Assembly (NCBI GenBank): GCA_947450675.1
Contig: CANFWI010000001.1
Coordinates: 62,001-126,000 of the forward strand
DNA from: Comamonadaceae bacterium
Lineage (GTDB): Bacteria > Pseudomonadota > Gammaproteobacteria > Burkholderiales > Burkholderiaceae_C
Length of the DNA: 64,000 bases
Direction of reading: 5' to 3'
In this document: piece by piece, positions 42,900 to 52,676 of the stretch
Layout: each line of letters opens with the position of its first letter
Position numbering within the stretch: position 1 is the stretch's first letter
The notes under the pieces: generated by a model
The model's input: the letters and a program-made list of their open reading frames with translations, nothing else
Told to the model about the DNA's origin: nothing
The model's database searches: none
Made by a program: the position numbers and the translations under genes

Positions 42900-45662
42900 T
42901 CAATGGACGGCGAGGACTGCGTCAAATAAGGTGCCGGCTACTTGCATCACCTTGGCAGAGGCTTGGTAAGCCTGCTGGAAGCGAATCAGATTGGCGGCTT
43001 CTTCATCAAGGCTCACGCCTGAAACTTGGTCACGCGAGGTCACTGCTTGGTCGTGCACCACGGTCAGCGCTTGCTGAGCAATGGTGGCCTGCCGAGAAAT
43101 GTTGCCCATGTCATTGACTTGGTCAATGTAAGTTGTGCTGATGGTTTTCCCGCCCACCAGCTTGGCGCTTTCAAGCGCAGTCAGGCTCAACATGTTTTCG
43201 TTGTTTCCGGTGCCGTCGGTATTGCCGTCAAGCGTGAAGGTGTCACCGGCTTTGGGCGCGGTGGTGAAGCTGAGTTTCAGGCCGCGGTAATCAATGCCAG
43301 CGGTGAGTTGGCTCGCGTCATAACTGCGTTCGGCCAGCACCGTACCGGTCGTGGTATCAGTGATGGTGTAACTGTTGTCTGCCGTGAAAGTCAGCTTCAT
43401 CGGCTGCGAGCGCAGTACGCTCGCGGTTTCAGTCGCGCTGCCTGTGTAGCTTGTGGCGACCGATGCTTTACCAGCGCCCCCAGTTACAAAGACCAATACA
43501 TCCTCAGGCACCGCACCTTTGATGGTGGCGCTGGTTCTAAAACCCAACTTGGCCAAATCTGCAGGACCGCCAGCATGGCCAAAACTAATCTCCACGGGGG
43601 TGTCTTGGCCAGTCACCAGTGCACGCTGAATTTGCACCTGACCGGTGTAAACACCATCGGCAATATTGAGAGCATTGCCGGTAGAAGCAACCGACCCCAG
43701 CGTGATATCTTTGCCCTGCTCTGCACGGGTGTTCGTCAGAACGACTTCACCGTCTCTTGAAAAACTGGCCTCCACACCGGTGCTTATCGTCTGCGTATTG
43801 ATGGCCTGAACCATATCCGCAGCACTGGTAAAGCCACCCATACCACCGATCGTCTGGCCATTGATTGTGAGTGTGTTGTTGAGTCTCAGGTTGGCGACGG
43901 GTACGCGGACTTCATTCGTCGCGATTGCTGTCACGTTAGGTGCAACCCCATTGAGCCAGGCAGCAATATCGCTGGCTTGCAAGGTCGCGTTGCCCGGCGA
44001 TGGTGCCAATGCCGCTAAGGGAATGCCATTCAGATTAAGAGCCCCGGCGGCAATCAAAGCGGTAGCCGGTGGGATCAGAGCCTGACCCGCTGGGATACGG
44101 GTCCCCGACAACAGTGCGGGTATCGCCCGAGGCGTACTCACATCACCCTTGCTGTCATACGTTTGCTGCAGCAACACACCAGCCCGAGCGCCGTAAAAAA
44201 CGTTCATGCCTTGGTAACTTTTGTCACCCGTGGCGTTGAGGTAAGCCGTACTGTAAGAGGCGCCAGCGGCCATGCCCTGCCCTGTTGTCATCACCTGTGC
44301 CTGCGCGGTGGCGTCTAGCGGTGGGCCCAGCAGTTGCCTGCCATCACGGGTGATGAATTGAAGTTGCTGACCAGCTTGGGCGCCATCCAAGAAAATCGAG
44401 ACATCTTGCATACCGCCAGGAATAGCGGCTATCGCCACGACAGGTTTGTTAAGGGTCAGTTCTATGGCTCGACCAGCACTCGGGTGACCGTTGTTAACGA
44501 ACAGGTCGGCCAGATTTCCCGGGCCGGCTAGAGCGCTCGGTGCATAAGCAACATTGGCGTTGGCACCACTGGTGTTGTTTGCATCCTTGATGACACGAAA
44601 CTGCGCTGCTGCCGCAACGCGCATGGGATCCGTGACGACCACAGACAAACCACCGGCGACTGAACTGGCCTTGGGGTCAATGGCAAACAGATTGCCGGCT
44701 TTTTGGCCGTAGCCATCGATGCCTTGCGAGTGAACATCGTTCACCGCCTTAACCACCGTGGCAGCCAGATAATCCAAGGCATTGCGGGTGCTGCTGAGCA
44801 CTTGCTCGCGAAAAGCCATCAAACCGGCCAGTTGACCGCTGGTCACGCCAGACAGCGAAGAAGGATTGCCATAGGGATCCAACACAAGGCTGATTTTTCC
44901 GGAAGCTGCAGCTTTTAGATCGACACCCACTAGCGTAGCCGTGCCCCCGTCCACAATGACATCGTGGGTCAGCGAGGCGCCTAGGCTCACCAGCACTTCA
45001 CCATTGGATTTGAAGCTGGTGTTGAGGTGGCTGAAGTCGGACATCTTGCGCAGCAACAGGTCACGCTGATCGAGCAGTTCGGCGGGTTGCTTGTCGAGTG
45101 TTGGACTTTTTCCAAGCTGCTTGTTGACCTGCGCAAGCTGTTGCGCCAATGTGTTGATCTGCACCACACTGGACTGAATCGCTTGACTGGTTTCGGTGTC
45201 GACCAAGTCAAGTTGAGACGACAACTCACCAAAACTAGAGGTCAAACCCTGGGCGTCGCGCACGAAGGCCCCGCGAAGCACGGTTGAGGCCGGGTCCGTC
45301 GACAAACTACGGGCCGATGCAAAAAACTTGTCCAGCGAGCTGACCAAACCGGTACTGGCGCCAGACATCACGTCGATGACGCGGTTGGCATACGTGACCA
45401 TGGGCGCTTGGCTTTGCAAATCAGAATTGCTATTGCGCAAGTTGGTATCTGCAAATGCACTGTACTGCCGCTGAACTTGGTCAAACACCACACCGGTGCC
45501 AATAAAAGCATTGCCAACTTGGCTGGGTGTGCCCGCTTGAAGTTTCACGGTTTGTCGCGAATACCCGTCGGTCGAGACATTGGCAATGTTGTTACTCACC
45601 GTCCCCAGCGCTTGCTGGTAGGCCATGACGGCGTTGCCACTGATGCTGAGCAAGTCACTCAT
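42900..45662 (-). CDS. flgK: Hook-associated protein FlgK (HAP1), oversized
   Basis: First hook-filament junction protein. At 920 aa it exceeds the usual 450-650. The N-terminal rod-type motif (LSISGNAVMAYQQALGTVSNNIANVSTDGYSRQTVKL) and C-terminal EEAANLIRFQQAYQASAKVMQVAGTLFDAVL are conserved. Between about residues 300 and 800 are insertions, including two Flagellin_IN-like units (LTINGQTIGGMGGFTSAADMVQAIN). The ATG overlaps the flgJ stop (ATGA). Confidence 0.97.
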   Translation of the reverse strand: MSDLLSISGNAVMAYQQALGTVSNNIANVSTDGYSRQTVKLQAGTPSQVGNAFIGTGVVFDQVQRQYSAFADTNLRNSNSDLQSQAPMVTYANRVIDVMSGASTGLVSSLDKFFASARSLSTDPASTVLRGAFVRDAQGLTSSFGELSSQLDLVDTETSQAIQSSVVQINTLAQQLAQVNKQLGKSPTLDKQPAELLDQRDLLLRKMSDFSHLNTSFKSNGEVLVSLGASLTHDVIVDGGTATLVGVDLKAAASGKISLVLDPYGNPSSLSGVTSGQLAGLMAFREQVLSSTRNALDYLAATVVKAVNDVHSQGIDGYGQKAGNLFAIDPKASSVAGGLSVVVTDPMRVAAAAQFRVIKDANNTSGANANVAYAPSALAGPGNLADLFVNNGHPSAGRAIELTLNKPVVAIAAIPGGMQDVSIFLDGAQAGQQLQFITRDGRQLLGPPLDATAQAQVMTTGQGMAAGASYSTAYLNATGDKSYQGMNVFYGARAGVLLQQTYDSKGDVSTPRAIPALLSGTRIPAGQALIPPATALIAAGALNLNGIPLAALAPSPGNATLQASDIAAWLNGVAPNVTAIATNEVRVPVANLRLNNTLTINGQTIGGMGGFTSAADMVQAINTQTISTGVEASFSRDGEVVLTNTRAEQGKDITLGSVASTGNALNIADGVYTGQVQIQRALVTGQDTPVEISFGHAGGPADLAKLGFRTSATIKGAVPEDVLVFVTGGAGKASVATSYTGSATETASVLRSQPMKLTFTADNSYTITDTTTGTVLAERSYDASQLTAGIDYRGLKLSFTTAPKAGDTFTLDGNTDGTGNNENMLSLTALESAKLVGGKTISTTYIDQVNDMGNISRQATIAQQALTVVHDQAVTSRDQVSGVSLDEEAANLIRFQQAYQASAKVMQVAGTLFDAVLAVH

Positions 45663-46153
45663 GGCTGGTTCCCTGACAGAATGTCACGGGCTTTGGGCAA
45701 AGCGATGGGGGCGCCCGGGTATTGGAATTTCTTCAAGTTGGGGCCGGCGACATCCAGCGAGAAGTTTTTAGGCGGCGTTTGCAACGGTAAACCTTTGCTC
45801 ATCAGGTCACGCGACTGCAACAACTCAGCGGTGCTGGGCTGCGGTGCGAGCTTTTGGCTCTGGCTGGCCACGATCAAGTCGGCCACGCCCATCGTGTTGC
45901 GTTTTGCCAATTGCACAGAGACCTCTTTGTCAAACATGCCCTGAAATGTTTCGGCACCTGAAGACTCCACCAGATCGCTCTTGACCGTCGACTCGCGCAT
46001 GGACTTCAGCATCATCTGCAAGAACATGCCCTCGAACTGCTGGGCGGTTTCGCGTAGCGCAGACTTGCTGTCTTTGTGCGCTTGGCCCTTGAGTTGAGCC
46101 AGACCTTCAAAGTCAAGGTAAGAGCGTGCCGTGGCGTTGTTGACCGGTTCCAT
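45659..46153 (-). CDS. flgJ: FlgJ rod-binding protein without muramidase domain
   Basis: A 164 aa rod scaffold. ALRETAQQFEGMFLQMMLKSMRE (about 30-52) and ETFQGMFDKEVSVQLAKR are the FlgJ rod-binding signature. The muramidase domain that many proteobacterial FlgJ proteins (about 300 aa) carry is absent; the remaining C-terminal 70 residues are Pro/Leu-rich. A separate LysM/lysozyme-like gene lies upstream of flgB at 54525. It is 5 nt after flgI and overlaps flgK. Confidence 0.92.
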   Translation of the reverse strand: MEPVNNATARSYLDFEGLAQLKGQAHKDSKSALRETAQQFEGMFLQMMLKSMRESTVKSDLVESSGAETFQGMFDKEVSVQLAKRNTMGVADLIVASQSQKLAPQPSTAELLQSRDLMSKGLPLQTPPKNFSLDVAGPNLKKFQYPGAPIALPKARDILSGNQP

Positions 46154-46158
46154 GGTTT

Positions 46159-47313
46159 TTAAATAATGACCAGTTCCGCGCGCAGGCTGCCGGAGCTTTT
46201 GAGGGCTTCAAGAATGGCGATCAGCGCAGAAGGCGTAGCGCCAACCTGGTTCACAGCATCGACAATTTGCCGCAAATCAACACCGGGCTGAAACAAGAAC
46301 ATCGGTTTGTTCGGTTCGCTGACTTTGATGTCAGCGTTTTGCACCGCAGTCGTCTGACCTTGCGAGAAAGCACCGGGTTGCGACACGTCGTTGGTGGCGG
46401 TGATCGCCACCGAGATGGTGCCGTGCGACACAGCCGCTGCGGTCACGCGCACATTGCGGCTGATAACGACGGTGCCGGTGCGCGAGTTGATGACAACCCG
46501 GGCCGGTGGATCGCCAGGCAGCACATCGAGGTTTTCGACCAAGCTCATGAAGGCCACGCGCTGACTCAGGTCTTGCGGGGCACGAATGGAGATAGAGACA
46601 CCGTCAAGCGCGTTGGCAACGTCTGAGCCAAAGCGGGTGTTGATGGCGTTGATGATGGCGGTGGTAGTAGTGAAGTCGCTATCGCGCACATTCAATATGA
46701 GTTGCTCAGCACTCGCAAAGGGGTTCTCGACAACACGTTCAACCGTTGCCCCGGCGGGAATGCGGCCAGAGGTCGGTACGCCAATGGCGACCTTTGAGCC
46801 CGCAGCGCTGGCGTCAACGCCGGTGGTGGTCAGGTTGCCTTGGGCCAAGGCATAAATTTCACCGTCAACACCGCGCAAACTGGTCAACACCAGGTTACCG
46901 CCGCGCAAGCTGGAGGCCTTGCCAATGGCTGAGACGTTGATGTCAATTTTTTGACCGGGCTTGGAAAAACCTGGCAGTTCGGCGGTCACCATGACGGCGG
47001 CAGAGTTCTTCAAATCGACCTTGCCGACGTTGGATGCCGTGTCGTAGTCAGACAGCGGGCCTTCCAAGCTCACACCCAGTCGACTCAGCATGGCTTTCAT
47101 GCTTTGGGTGGTGAAGGACACATCCGCACCGTCGCCAGTGCCTTGCAGACCGACCACCAAACCGTAACCGACCAGTTGGTTGCTGCGCATGGCCGCAACG
47201 CTGGCGATGTCCTTGACCCGGTCAGCGTGCGCTGCCTGCGGCGCCAAAGCAGCCAGCAGCGTGAGTGCCGCAAGCAAACCATTCAGCAGGGACGAAAGCG
47301 GTTGATGGATCAT
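46159..47313 (-). CDS. flgI: Flagellar P-ring protein FlgI
   Basis: P-ring protein in the periplasm around the rod. The ATG at 47313 begins a signal peptide (MIHQPLSSLLNGLLAALTLL, cleaved after AAHA). The mature part starts DRVKDIASVAAMRSNQLVGY, the family hallmark, and GTGDGADVSFTTQSMKAML follows. The 384 aa length is standard. A TTG start at 47334 is less likely. A REP palindrome fills part of the 150-nt gap to flgH. Confidence 0.97.
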   Translation of the reverse strand: MIHQPLSSLLNGLLAALTLLAALAPQAAHADRVKDIASVAAMRSNQLVGYGLVVGLQGTGDGADVSFTTQSMKAMLSRLGVSLEGPLSDYDTASNVGKVDLKNSAAVMVTAELPGFSKPGQKIDINVSAIGKASSLRGGNLVLTSLRGVDGEIYALAQGNLTTTGVDASAAGSKVAIGVPTSGRIPAGATVERVVENPFASAEQLILNVRDSDFTTTTAIINAINTRFGSDVANALDGVSISIRAPQDLSQRVAFMSLVENLDVLPGDPPARVVINSRTGTVVISRNVRVTAAAVSHGTISVAITATNDVSQPGAFSQGQTTAVQNADIKVSEPNKPMFLFQPGVDLRQIVDAVNQVGATPSALIAILEALKSSGSLRAELVII

Positions 47314-47344
47314 GAAGTCAGACGGTTTGGACAAACAAAGGCAT

Positions 47345-47426
47345 CGTCATTGCGAGCGTAGCGCGGCAATCCATGCCTGCGAATCTCGACGATGGATCGC
47401 CACGACCTACGGCCTCGCGATGACGG
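47345..47426. repeat. REP-type palindromic repeat between flgH and flgI
   Basis: The arm CGTCATTGCGAGCGTAGCGC plus GGCAATCCATGC is repeated in inverted form (ATGGATCGCCACG ... CTCGCGATGACGG). The element forms a long hairpin and lies inside the flg operon, so it could stabilise or terminate the transcript. Confidence 0.85.
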
Positions 47427-47467
47427 AAATATAAAATTTTTTTCAAAATCTATATCTTTATAAAAAC

Positions 47468-48154
47468 TCAAAACGGCCAGAACTTGAGCAGCGCACTGGT
47501 ACCCCAGCCGGCGCGGGTGGCATTGGCCAAGTCGCCGGTGCCGCGGTAGGTGATCTGGGCGTTCACCAGTCGTCGTGACTGCACCATGTTGTTGGGTGAG
47601 ATGTCTTCAGGGCGAATGACGCCGGCAACCTGAATCACTTCAGAGCCCTCGGACAGCGCCAATTGCTTTTCGCCGCGCAGCACCAAATTGCCGTTCGGCA
47701 GCACATCCACGACGGTCACAGACACCGTACCGGTCAAGCTGGCCTGCTGGTCGGCCGTGCCGACCCCGGTGCTGGCCGTGGTGTTGCCCGTCAAAGGAAT
47801 GCCACCCAGCAGCCCGTTCATCTTGGCAGTCGCATTGATGAGCCCGGTCGGCAAAGCATCTGTTTTGGAAACCCGGCTGAGGGCGTTGTTTTGTGTACGC
47901 GCCGCTTGCGTGGCTTCGTTCAGCACCACGGTGATCACATCACCCACCTGAAAATTGCGACTCCGACCAAACCAGTTGTCGCTGACCCGAGTGACATAAA
48001 TGCCACCGGTGGGCTGACGTGATCGCTCTGCCGCCGCGGGGTACACCGGCGCAAAGTCTGGTGAATGCGCCAGCGGCTGAGGTGGCAACACAGAGCAGCC
48101 TGTCAACAAGAGCAAGGGCAGCGCGGTCGAAAGAAGGCGGCTCATGGCGCTCAT
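47468..48154 (-). CDS. flgH: Flagellar L-ring lipoprotein FlgH
   Basis: Outer-membrane L-ring lipoprotein, 228 aa. The lipobox LLTGC is at about residue 20 after a Leu-rich signal. GIYVTRVSDNWFGRSRNFQVGDVITVVLNE and NMVQSRRLVNAQITYRGTG are family signatures. The ATG at 48154 overlaps the flgG stop (TGATG); the GTG three bases upstream is an alternative. Confidence 0.96.
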   Translation of the reverse strand: MSAMSRLLSTALPLLLLTGCSVLPPQPLAHSPDFAPVYPAAAERSRQPTGGIYVTRVSDNWFGRSRNFQVGDVITVVLNEATQAARTQNNALSRVSKTDALPTGLINATAKMNGLLGGIPLTGNTTASTGVGTADQQASLTGTVSVTVVDVLPNGNLVLRGEKQLALSEGSEVIQVAGVIRPEDISPNNMVQSRRLVNAQITYRGTGDLANATRAGWGTSALLKFWPF

Positions 48155-48936
48155 CACATGTTGGTGTTGAGGAATCGCAGCATGCCGTCAACAGCAGAAA
48201 TCGCCTTCGAGTTGATCTCGTAAGCGCGCTGTGTCTCGATCATGTTGACCATTTCTTCAACCACGTTAACGTTGGAGGCTTCGAGCGAGCCTTGCATCAA
48301 GGTACCGGCGCCGTTGGTGCCTGGTGCCAGCACGGTAGGGGTTCCACTGGCGGGAGTTTCCTTCATCAGGTTGCTGCCCAGCGCCTGCAAACCACTTGGG
48401 TTCACAAAGCGAGCCAACTGCAACTGACCAATGATTTGGCTGCCGCCGGCGGCGAGTTCAATGGACACCGCCCCCGTGGCGGCAATGGTCACGCTGGCTG
48501 CGGTGTTGGGAATGGTGATGGCCGGCTGCAGCAAAGCACCACCGGAATTGACCAACTGGCCGGTCGGCGACAGCTTGAAGCTGCCGTCACGCGTGTAGGC
48601 AATGGTGCCGTCTGACTTGGCGATCTGAAAGTAACCGTCACCCGTGATGGCGACGTCGAGCGGGTTGGAGGTATTGACCAAGCCGCCTTGGGCGTGGAGC
48701 TTTTCTGTGGCGATCACGCGCACACCGGTGCCCAGCATCATGCCGGTCGGTGCAACAGCGTTGACGTCGGTCTGACCGCCCGCTTGGCGGATGTTTTGGT
48801 AGATCATGTCTTCGAACACCGCGCGGTCGCGCTTGAAGCCGGTGGTGTTCACGTTGGCCAGGTTGTTCGAGATCACGTTCATGCGTGTCTGTTGTGCGTC
48901 TAGGCCTGTTTTGGCCACCCACATTGATGCTTCCAT
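48154..48936 (-). CDS. flgG: Flagellar distal rod protein FlgG
   Basis: Distal rod subunit, 260 aa. The N-terminus (MWVAKTGLDAQQTRMNVISNNLANVNTTGFKRDRA) and C-terminus (SNVNVVEEMVNMIETQRAYEINSKAI) are the rod/hook consensus. GDGYFQIAKSDGTIAYTRDG is the conserved beta domain. Length is normal, and the insert distinctive of FlgG is present. Confidence 0.97.
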   Translation of the reverse strand: MEASMWVAKTGLDAQQTRMNVISNNLANVNTTGFKRDRAVFEDMIYQNIRQAGGQTDVNAVAPTGMMLGTGVRVIATEKLHAQGGLVNTSNPLDVAITGDGYFQIAKSDGTIAYTRDGSFKLSPTGQLVNSGGALLQPAITIPNTAASVTIAATGAVSIELAAGGSQIIGQLQLARFVNPSGLQALGSNLMKETPASGTPTVLAPGTNGAGTLMQGSLEASNVNVVEEMVNMIETQRAYEINSKAISAVDGMLRFLNTNM

Positions 48937-48980
48937 GTCAGCTCCTTCTATCGTTTGTTGCGTTCAGGCTGGTCATTGCA

Positions 48981-49742
48981 TCAGCCTAGTTTGATCATGG
49001 TGGCGCCAGACTCGTCAATCGTCTTGCTCTCTTTGATGTTGCGCACTTGGTGCTCAAAAGAGCGGCTTTGGTCCATCAACTTGACCATGACTTCCATCGG
49101 ATTGACATTGCTGCCCTCCAATGCGCCAGGGGTCAAAGAAGGTACGACGGGACCATCTGTGATGTCTGCGCCAAGCTTTCCCACCGGGCCAAACAAACCG
49201 TCTTGGCGACGCTCCAAAGGCGTGGTGCTGGCATCGCGCAACAAGACGCGGTCAATCAAAATGGAGTTGGCCACCCCAGCCTGCGCCCGGTCAATGGCGT
49301 AGACCGAACCATCCGGGTTGATCGAGACACTCAGGCCTGGCGGTATGGTGATGGCTCCACCGCCCTGCCCGCGCACCACTTGATGCAAGCTGTTCTCAAG
49401 CACGCCGGCCGTGCTGACGCGCAAGTCGCCACGCCGTGTGAAAGCCAACTCACCGTTCGGTGCGCTGACAGCCAGCACGGTGCTGTCGTTCATGGCCACA
49501 TCCGTGGCTGTACCCGTCGCCATGATGGCGCCCGACTTCAGCTGAATCACATCGGCACTGACGGCCTGCGGCTGCATGCGCGAAGGGAAGCCTGGGCCAT
49601 CGATTTTGATCGAACGCATAGCCACTTCGTAACTGCGCTTGAAACCAACGGTGCTAACGTTGGCCAGCTCGTTGGTGGTCATTTGACGTGACAAGCTTTG
49701 CTGGTCGATCGCAGCGGCGGCGTTAAAGGCGAGGCGGTCCAT
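48981..49742 (-). CDS. flgF: Flagellar proximal rod protein FlgF
   Basis: Proximal rod subunit, 253 aa. MDRLAFNAAAAIDQQSLSRQMTTNELANVSTVGFKRSYEV at the N-terminus and EGSNVNPMEVMVKLMDQSRSFEHQVRNI at the C-terminus match the rod family. It lies directly upstream of flgG with a 44-nt gap. Confidence 0.96.
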   Translation of the reverse strand: MDRLAFNAAAAIDQQSLSRQMTTNELANVSTVGFKRSYEVAMRSIKIDGPGFPSRMQPQAVSADVIQLKSGAIMATGTATDVAMNDSTVLAVSAPNGELAFTRRGDLRVSTAGVLENSLHQVVRGQGGGAITIPPGLSVSINPDGSVYAIDRAQAGVANSILIDRVLLRDASTTPLERRQDGLFGPVGKLGADITDGPVVPSLTPGALEGSNVNPMEVMVKLMDQSRSFEHQVRNIKESKTIDESGATMIKLG

Positions 49743-49776
49743 GGCGTGTTCAGCTTCTTAGTTTCTCAGTGCTTCA

Positions 49777-52620
49777 TCAACCGCGAATGTTGATGATGGC
49801 CTGGGTCATGGTGGTACTGGTTTCAATGGCTTTGGCATTGGCCTGGAAGTTACGCTGAGCGGTGATCAAGTCCACCAGCTCTTGCGTCAAGTCAACGTTT
49901 GAACGCTCAGTGGCACCGGCGCGGATGGTGCCGAAACCAGCACTGCCAGCCGTCCCCAAAATCGGGTTGCCAGAGGCTGCTGAGGTCAAGAAGCTGGAGT
50001 CACCCACCTGACGCAGACCGGTCGGATTTGAAAAGTTGACCAGCAAAATTTTGGCCAGAGATTTTTGAGTTCCATTCGAGTAACTGGCGCTGACCAAGCC
50101 ATCATTGGCAATCGTCACACCGACCAAGTCACCCTCAGGGGCACCGTCTTGGGTCTGCGACAACACCGCAAAGGGTGAGGTGTACTGGGTCGACTTGGAG
50201 TAATCGATATTGATCGTCAAGGCACCCTTACCGTCTTGCAGGAAGACCGTTTCGAGTTGTGATCCAGACAGCGGCGAAACGAGTTTTCCGCCCGTGTCAA
50301 ATGTCAGCTCACCCTTGTCAAGGTAAATAGGCGTCCATTTAGGCGCGGTGGTGAAACCATCACCACTGGTGGTCTCTACACCCTGTGCATCAATGTAAAC
50401 CAGCTTACCTGTTGCATCCGTGCTTTGCGTTGGACGGATCCACGTAGAGGTCGCGCCCTGACCATTCTGCGTAGCCTCTAAGCCCCAAGGACCTTTACCG
50501 GTCACCTTGATGAAAGAGTTGGAGTTAGCAGTGCCGGTGGTAAAACTGAATCTTTGCGCAACAGAGTCAAAGGCAACCTTGACGCCGCCAACCGTTTTGC
50601 CCGTGTTGTCCGCCAGCAAATTGATCTGCTTTTCAAGTTCTTTTCTGAAACCGTCCAACGAATAGTCAGGATTCACCGGAATGGTCACGGTGCCGCTTAC
50701 ATCGTCAACCGTGACGATGAAGGTATTGTTGTCAGCGGTGACACCAAAATTATTCTTCATGTTGATCGACGGCGACGTGCCATAAGCAACCGCCGGTGTC
50801 GAGACAACACCGCGAAGAGACGTACTTGACGCCAAAACATCTTCCTTCGACAGGCCAAACAGGCTCATCGCCAATCCGTTCACTAACAATGGATCTGTCG
50901 TCGGGGTACCCAATACCGCTGGAGTTGAGCCGGTCCCGACGCTGTCGACCAGGGTCGTGACGGAGATGGTTGATTTGTCGCCCGTCGTACCAGACGAAAA
51001 AGTGAAGTTTTTATTACCCGTGTTGTAGGTGACCGTGACGCCGAAACGCTGTTCCGCCAATGCACGGATGGACGTATCACTGTTAGGTGTGAGTTGATTG
51101 GCCATCAAGCCGTCAGCATTCAACGCCACGGGTGTTGCGGTCAAGCCCAAGAAGGGATTGCCCAGCAAAGTGGTGGAGGATGCAACTGAGCCTGAGCTAA
51201 TGCTGATGATCCGAGGCGCAGCATTGGCGTCAACTACTTTGTCGACAAATTTAAAGGTGCGGCCCGCCGCGTCGTACGACACGGTGAGATTTAGTTTCTT
51301 CGTCAAATCAGTTTCGGCAGAGTCTGAAGCATCAATTGCATCCTGCATACCTGTCACAACTTGCTCCGTTGTCATCAAACCGCCGGTCACCGGCAGGGCG
51401 AAAGTCAGCGGTTTTGTTGTCACATTTGCGCCACCAGAAGCGACCGACAAAGTGAAGTCGTTGCCCGTGTACGTGACTGGGGCGCTGGGTGTTGAACCGG
51501 CTATCGATGGCAATGAGAAGTAACGTTCATCACCGAACTTGCCGTTGAGATAATTTGTCATCGCTGAGGCGATTTGGGTTCCATTCAACGGTCCAGCATT
51601 CTTCAAGAAATCGAGGTCGACATTGACAGAACTGCCATCGACCTGAACCTTCAAAATGTTTGTCAAACTGACTGCAGGCGTCTGCAATGCCAAGGCTCCG
51701 AAGTCGATAACTGCCCCGGGTGCAGCCAGGTCGGTCGTCACAGCACCCGTGATGCTGGCCGGAACCGACACCTGCTTATCGGTCAGTTGATTCAGTGAGA
51801 ATTTTTGTGTTTTGGCGTTGTTGGTCAAAAAGTCTTTGACCTCGCTGTAGGGCTTGGTGACGCCGTACTGGTCGACGTAAAGCGGCTCCTTATTGAGGTC
51901 CGATGCCTGCATCAGCGAAGCCTTAACTTCATCGGTACCGATGTACACATGGGTTTGCCACTTGTTGAACGGGCTGGTGGCCGTGGCGTTTTGTGTCTTG
52001 ACGTAATAAATCGTGGCGAGGTAACCGTTACCGCCTTGGTCATACACCGTCAAGGCCGTGCTTTTGTTGTAGCTGGCCGCGTTGGTGCGGTTGAACGAGT
52101 CGGTAATGACTTTGGCATCCGCCGGAAAGTTCACACCCAACTGCACCAGTGACGTTTGTTTGGCTTCACCCACCGTGGTTTGTGGAATGGTCAGCACCAC
52201 GCGGTCATTCACGTTGGCGCTACCGGTCGAGTCAACCGTTGCCGCCATGAGTCGCTGCCCGGCGGAGTTCACCACGTTGAACTGGTCGTTCAACATAAAA
52301 GCGCCGTTGCGGGTGTAAACGTCTTGCAGGCCGTCGGCCGACTTGAGTGGGAAGAAGCCGTCGCCGGAAATAGCCAAGTCCAGGGTGTTCGATGAGAACG
52401 AAATATTGCCCTGGCTGAACTCTTGACTGACCTGCTTGAGGGAAACACCCTGGCCGATCGCGCTGGACGATTTTTGCAGCGGTGAAGTCGCAAAAATGTC
52501 GCCAAAGTCAGCCCGCGAACGTTTGAAGCCGGTGGTGCCGACGTTGGCAATGTTGTTGCTGGTCACACCCAACTGTGCGGAGGCGGAGTTCAGTCCGGTG
52601 AGGGAGGTATAAAACGACAT
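49777..52620 (-). CDS. flgE: Flagellar hook protein FlgE, oversized
   Basis: Hook subunit. Rod/hook N-terminal (LNSASAQLGVTSNNIANVGTTGFKRSRADFGD) and C-terminal (GATERSNVDLTQELVDLITAQRNFQANAKAIETS) domains are standard. At 947 aa it is more than twice the usual 400-450, and the extra sequence (about residues 250-750) is Thr/Ser/Val-rich, with segments such as YTGNDFTLSVASGG and FTFSSGTTGDKST. It follows flgD after 47 nt. The hook gene is the main product of this operon, so the size difference may affect hook mechanics. Confidence 0.96.
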   Translation of the reverse strand: MSFYTSLTGLNSASAQLGVTSNNIANVGTTGFKRSRADFGDIFATSPLQKSSSAIGQGVSLKQVSQEFSQGNISFSSNTLDLAISGDGFFPLKSADGLQDVYTRNGAFMLNDQFNVVNSAGQRLMAATVDSTGSANVNDRVVLTIPQTTVGEAKQTSLVQLGVNFPADAKVITDSFNRTNAASYNKSTALTVYDQGGNGYLATIYYVKTQNATATSPFNKWQTHVYIGTDEVKASLMQASDLNKEPLYVDQYGVTKPYSEVKDFLTNNAKTQKFSLNQLTDKQVSVPASITGAVTTDLAAPGAVIDFGALALQTPAVSLTNILKVQVDGSSVNVDLDFLKNAGPLNGTQIASAMTNYLNGKFGDERYFSLPSIAGSTPSAPVTYTGNDFTLSVASGGANVTTKPLTFALPVTGGLMTTEQVVTGMQDAIDASDSAETDLTKKLNLTVSYDAAGRTFKFVDKVVDANAAPRIISISSGSVASSTTLLGNPFLGLTATPVALNADGLMANQLTPNSDTSIRALAEQRFGVTVTYNTGNKNFTFSSGTTGDKSTISVTTLVDSVGTGSTPAVLGTPTTDPLLVNGLAMSLFGLSKEDVLASSTSLRGVVSTPAVAYGTSPSINMKNNFGVTADNNTFIVTVDDVSGTVTIPVNPDYSLDGFRKELEKQINLLADNTGKTVGGVKVAFDSVAQRFSFTTGTANSNSFIKVTGKGPWGLEATQNGQGATSTWIRPTQSTDATGKLVYIDAQGVETTSGDGFTTAPKWTPIYLDKGELTFDTGGKLVSPLSGSQLETVFLQDGKGALTINIDYSKSTQYTSPFAVLSQTQDGAPEGDLVGVTIANDGLVSASYSNGTQKSLAKILLVNFSNPTGLRQVGDSSFLTSAASGNPILGTAGSAGFGTIRAGATERSNVDLTQELVDLITAQRNFQANAKAIETSTTMTQAIINIRG

Positions 52621-52647
52621 TCAGGGCTCCTGGAAATCTGGCTACTT

Positions 52648-52676
52648 AAAAAATATGGGGCGGCGCTTTAGCCGCC
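52648..52676 (-). terminator. Hairpin between flgD and flgE (possible attenuator)
   Basis: On the minus strand GGCGGC-TAAAGC-GCCGCC includes the flgD stop, and CCATATTTTTT follows. It resembles a weak terminator but lies inside the operon, so it may lower flgE-downstream transcription or protect the flgD mRNA end. Confidence 0.4.
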
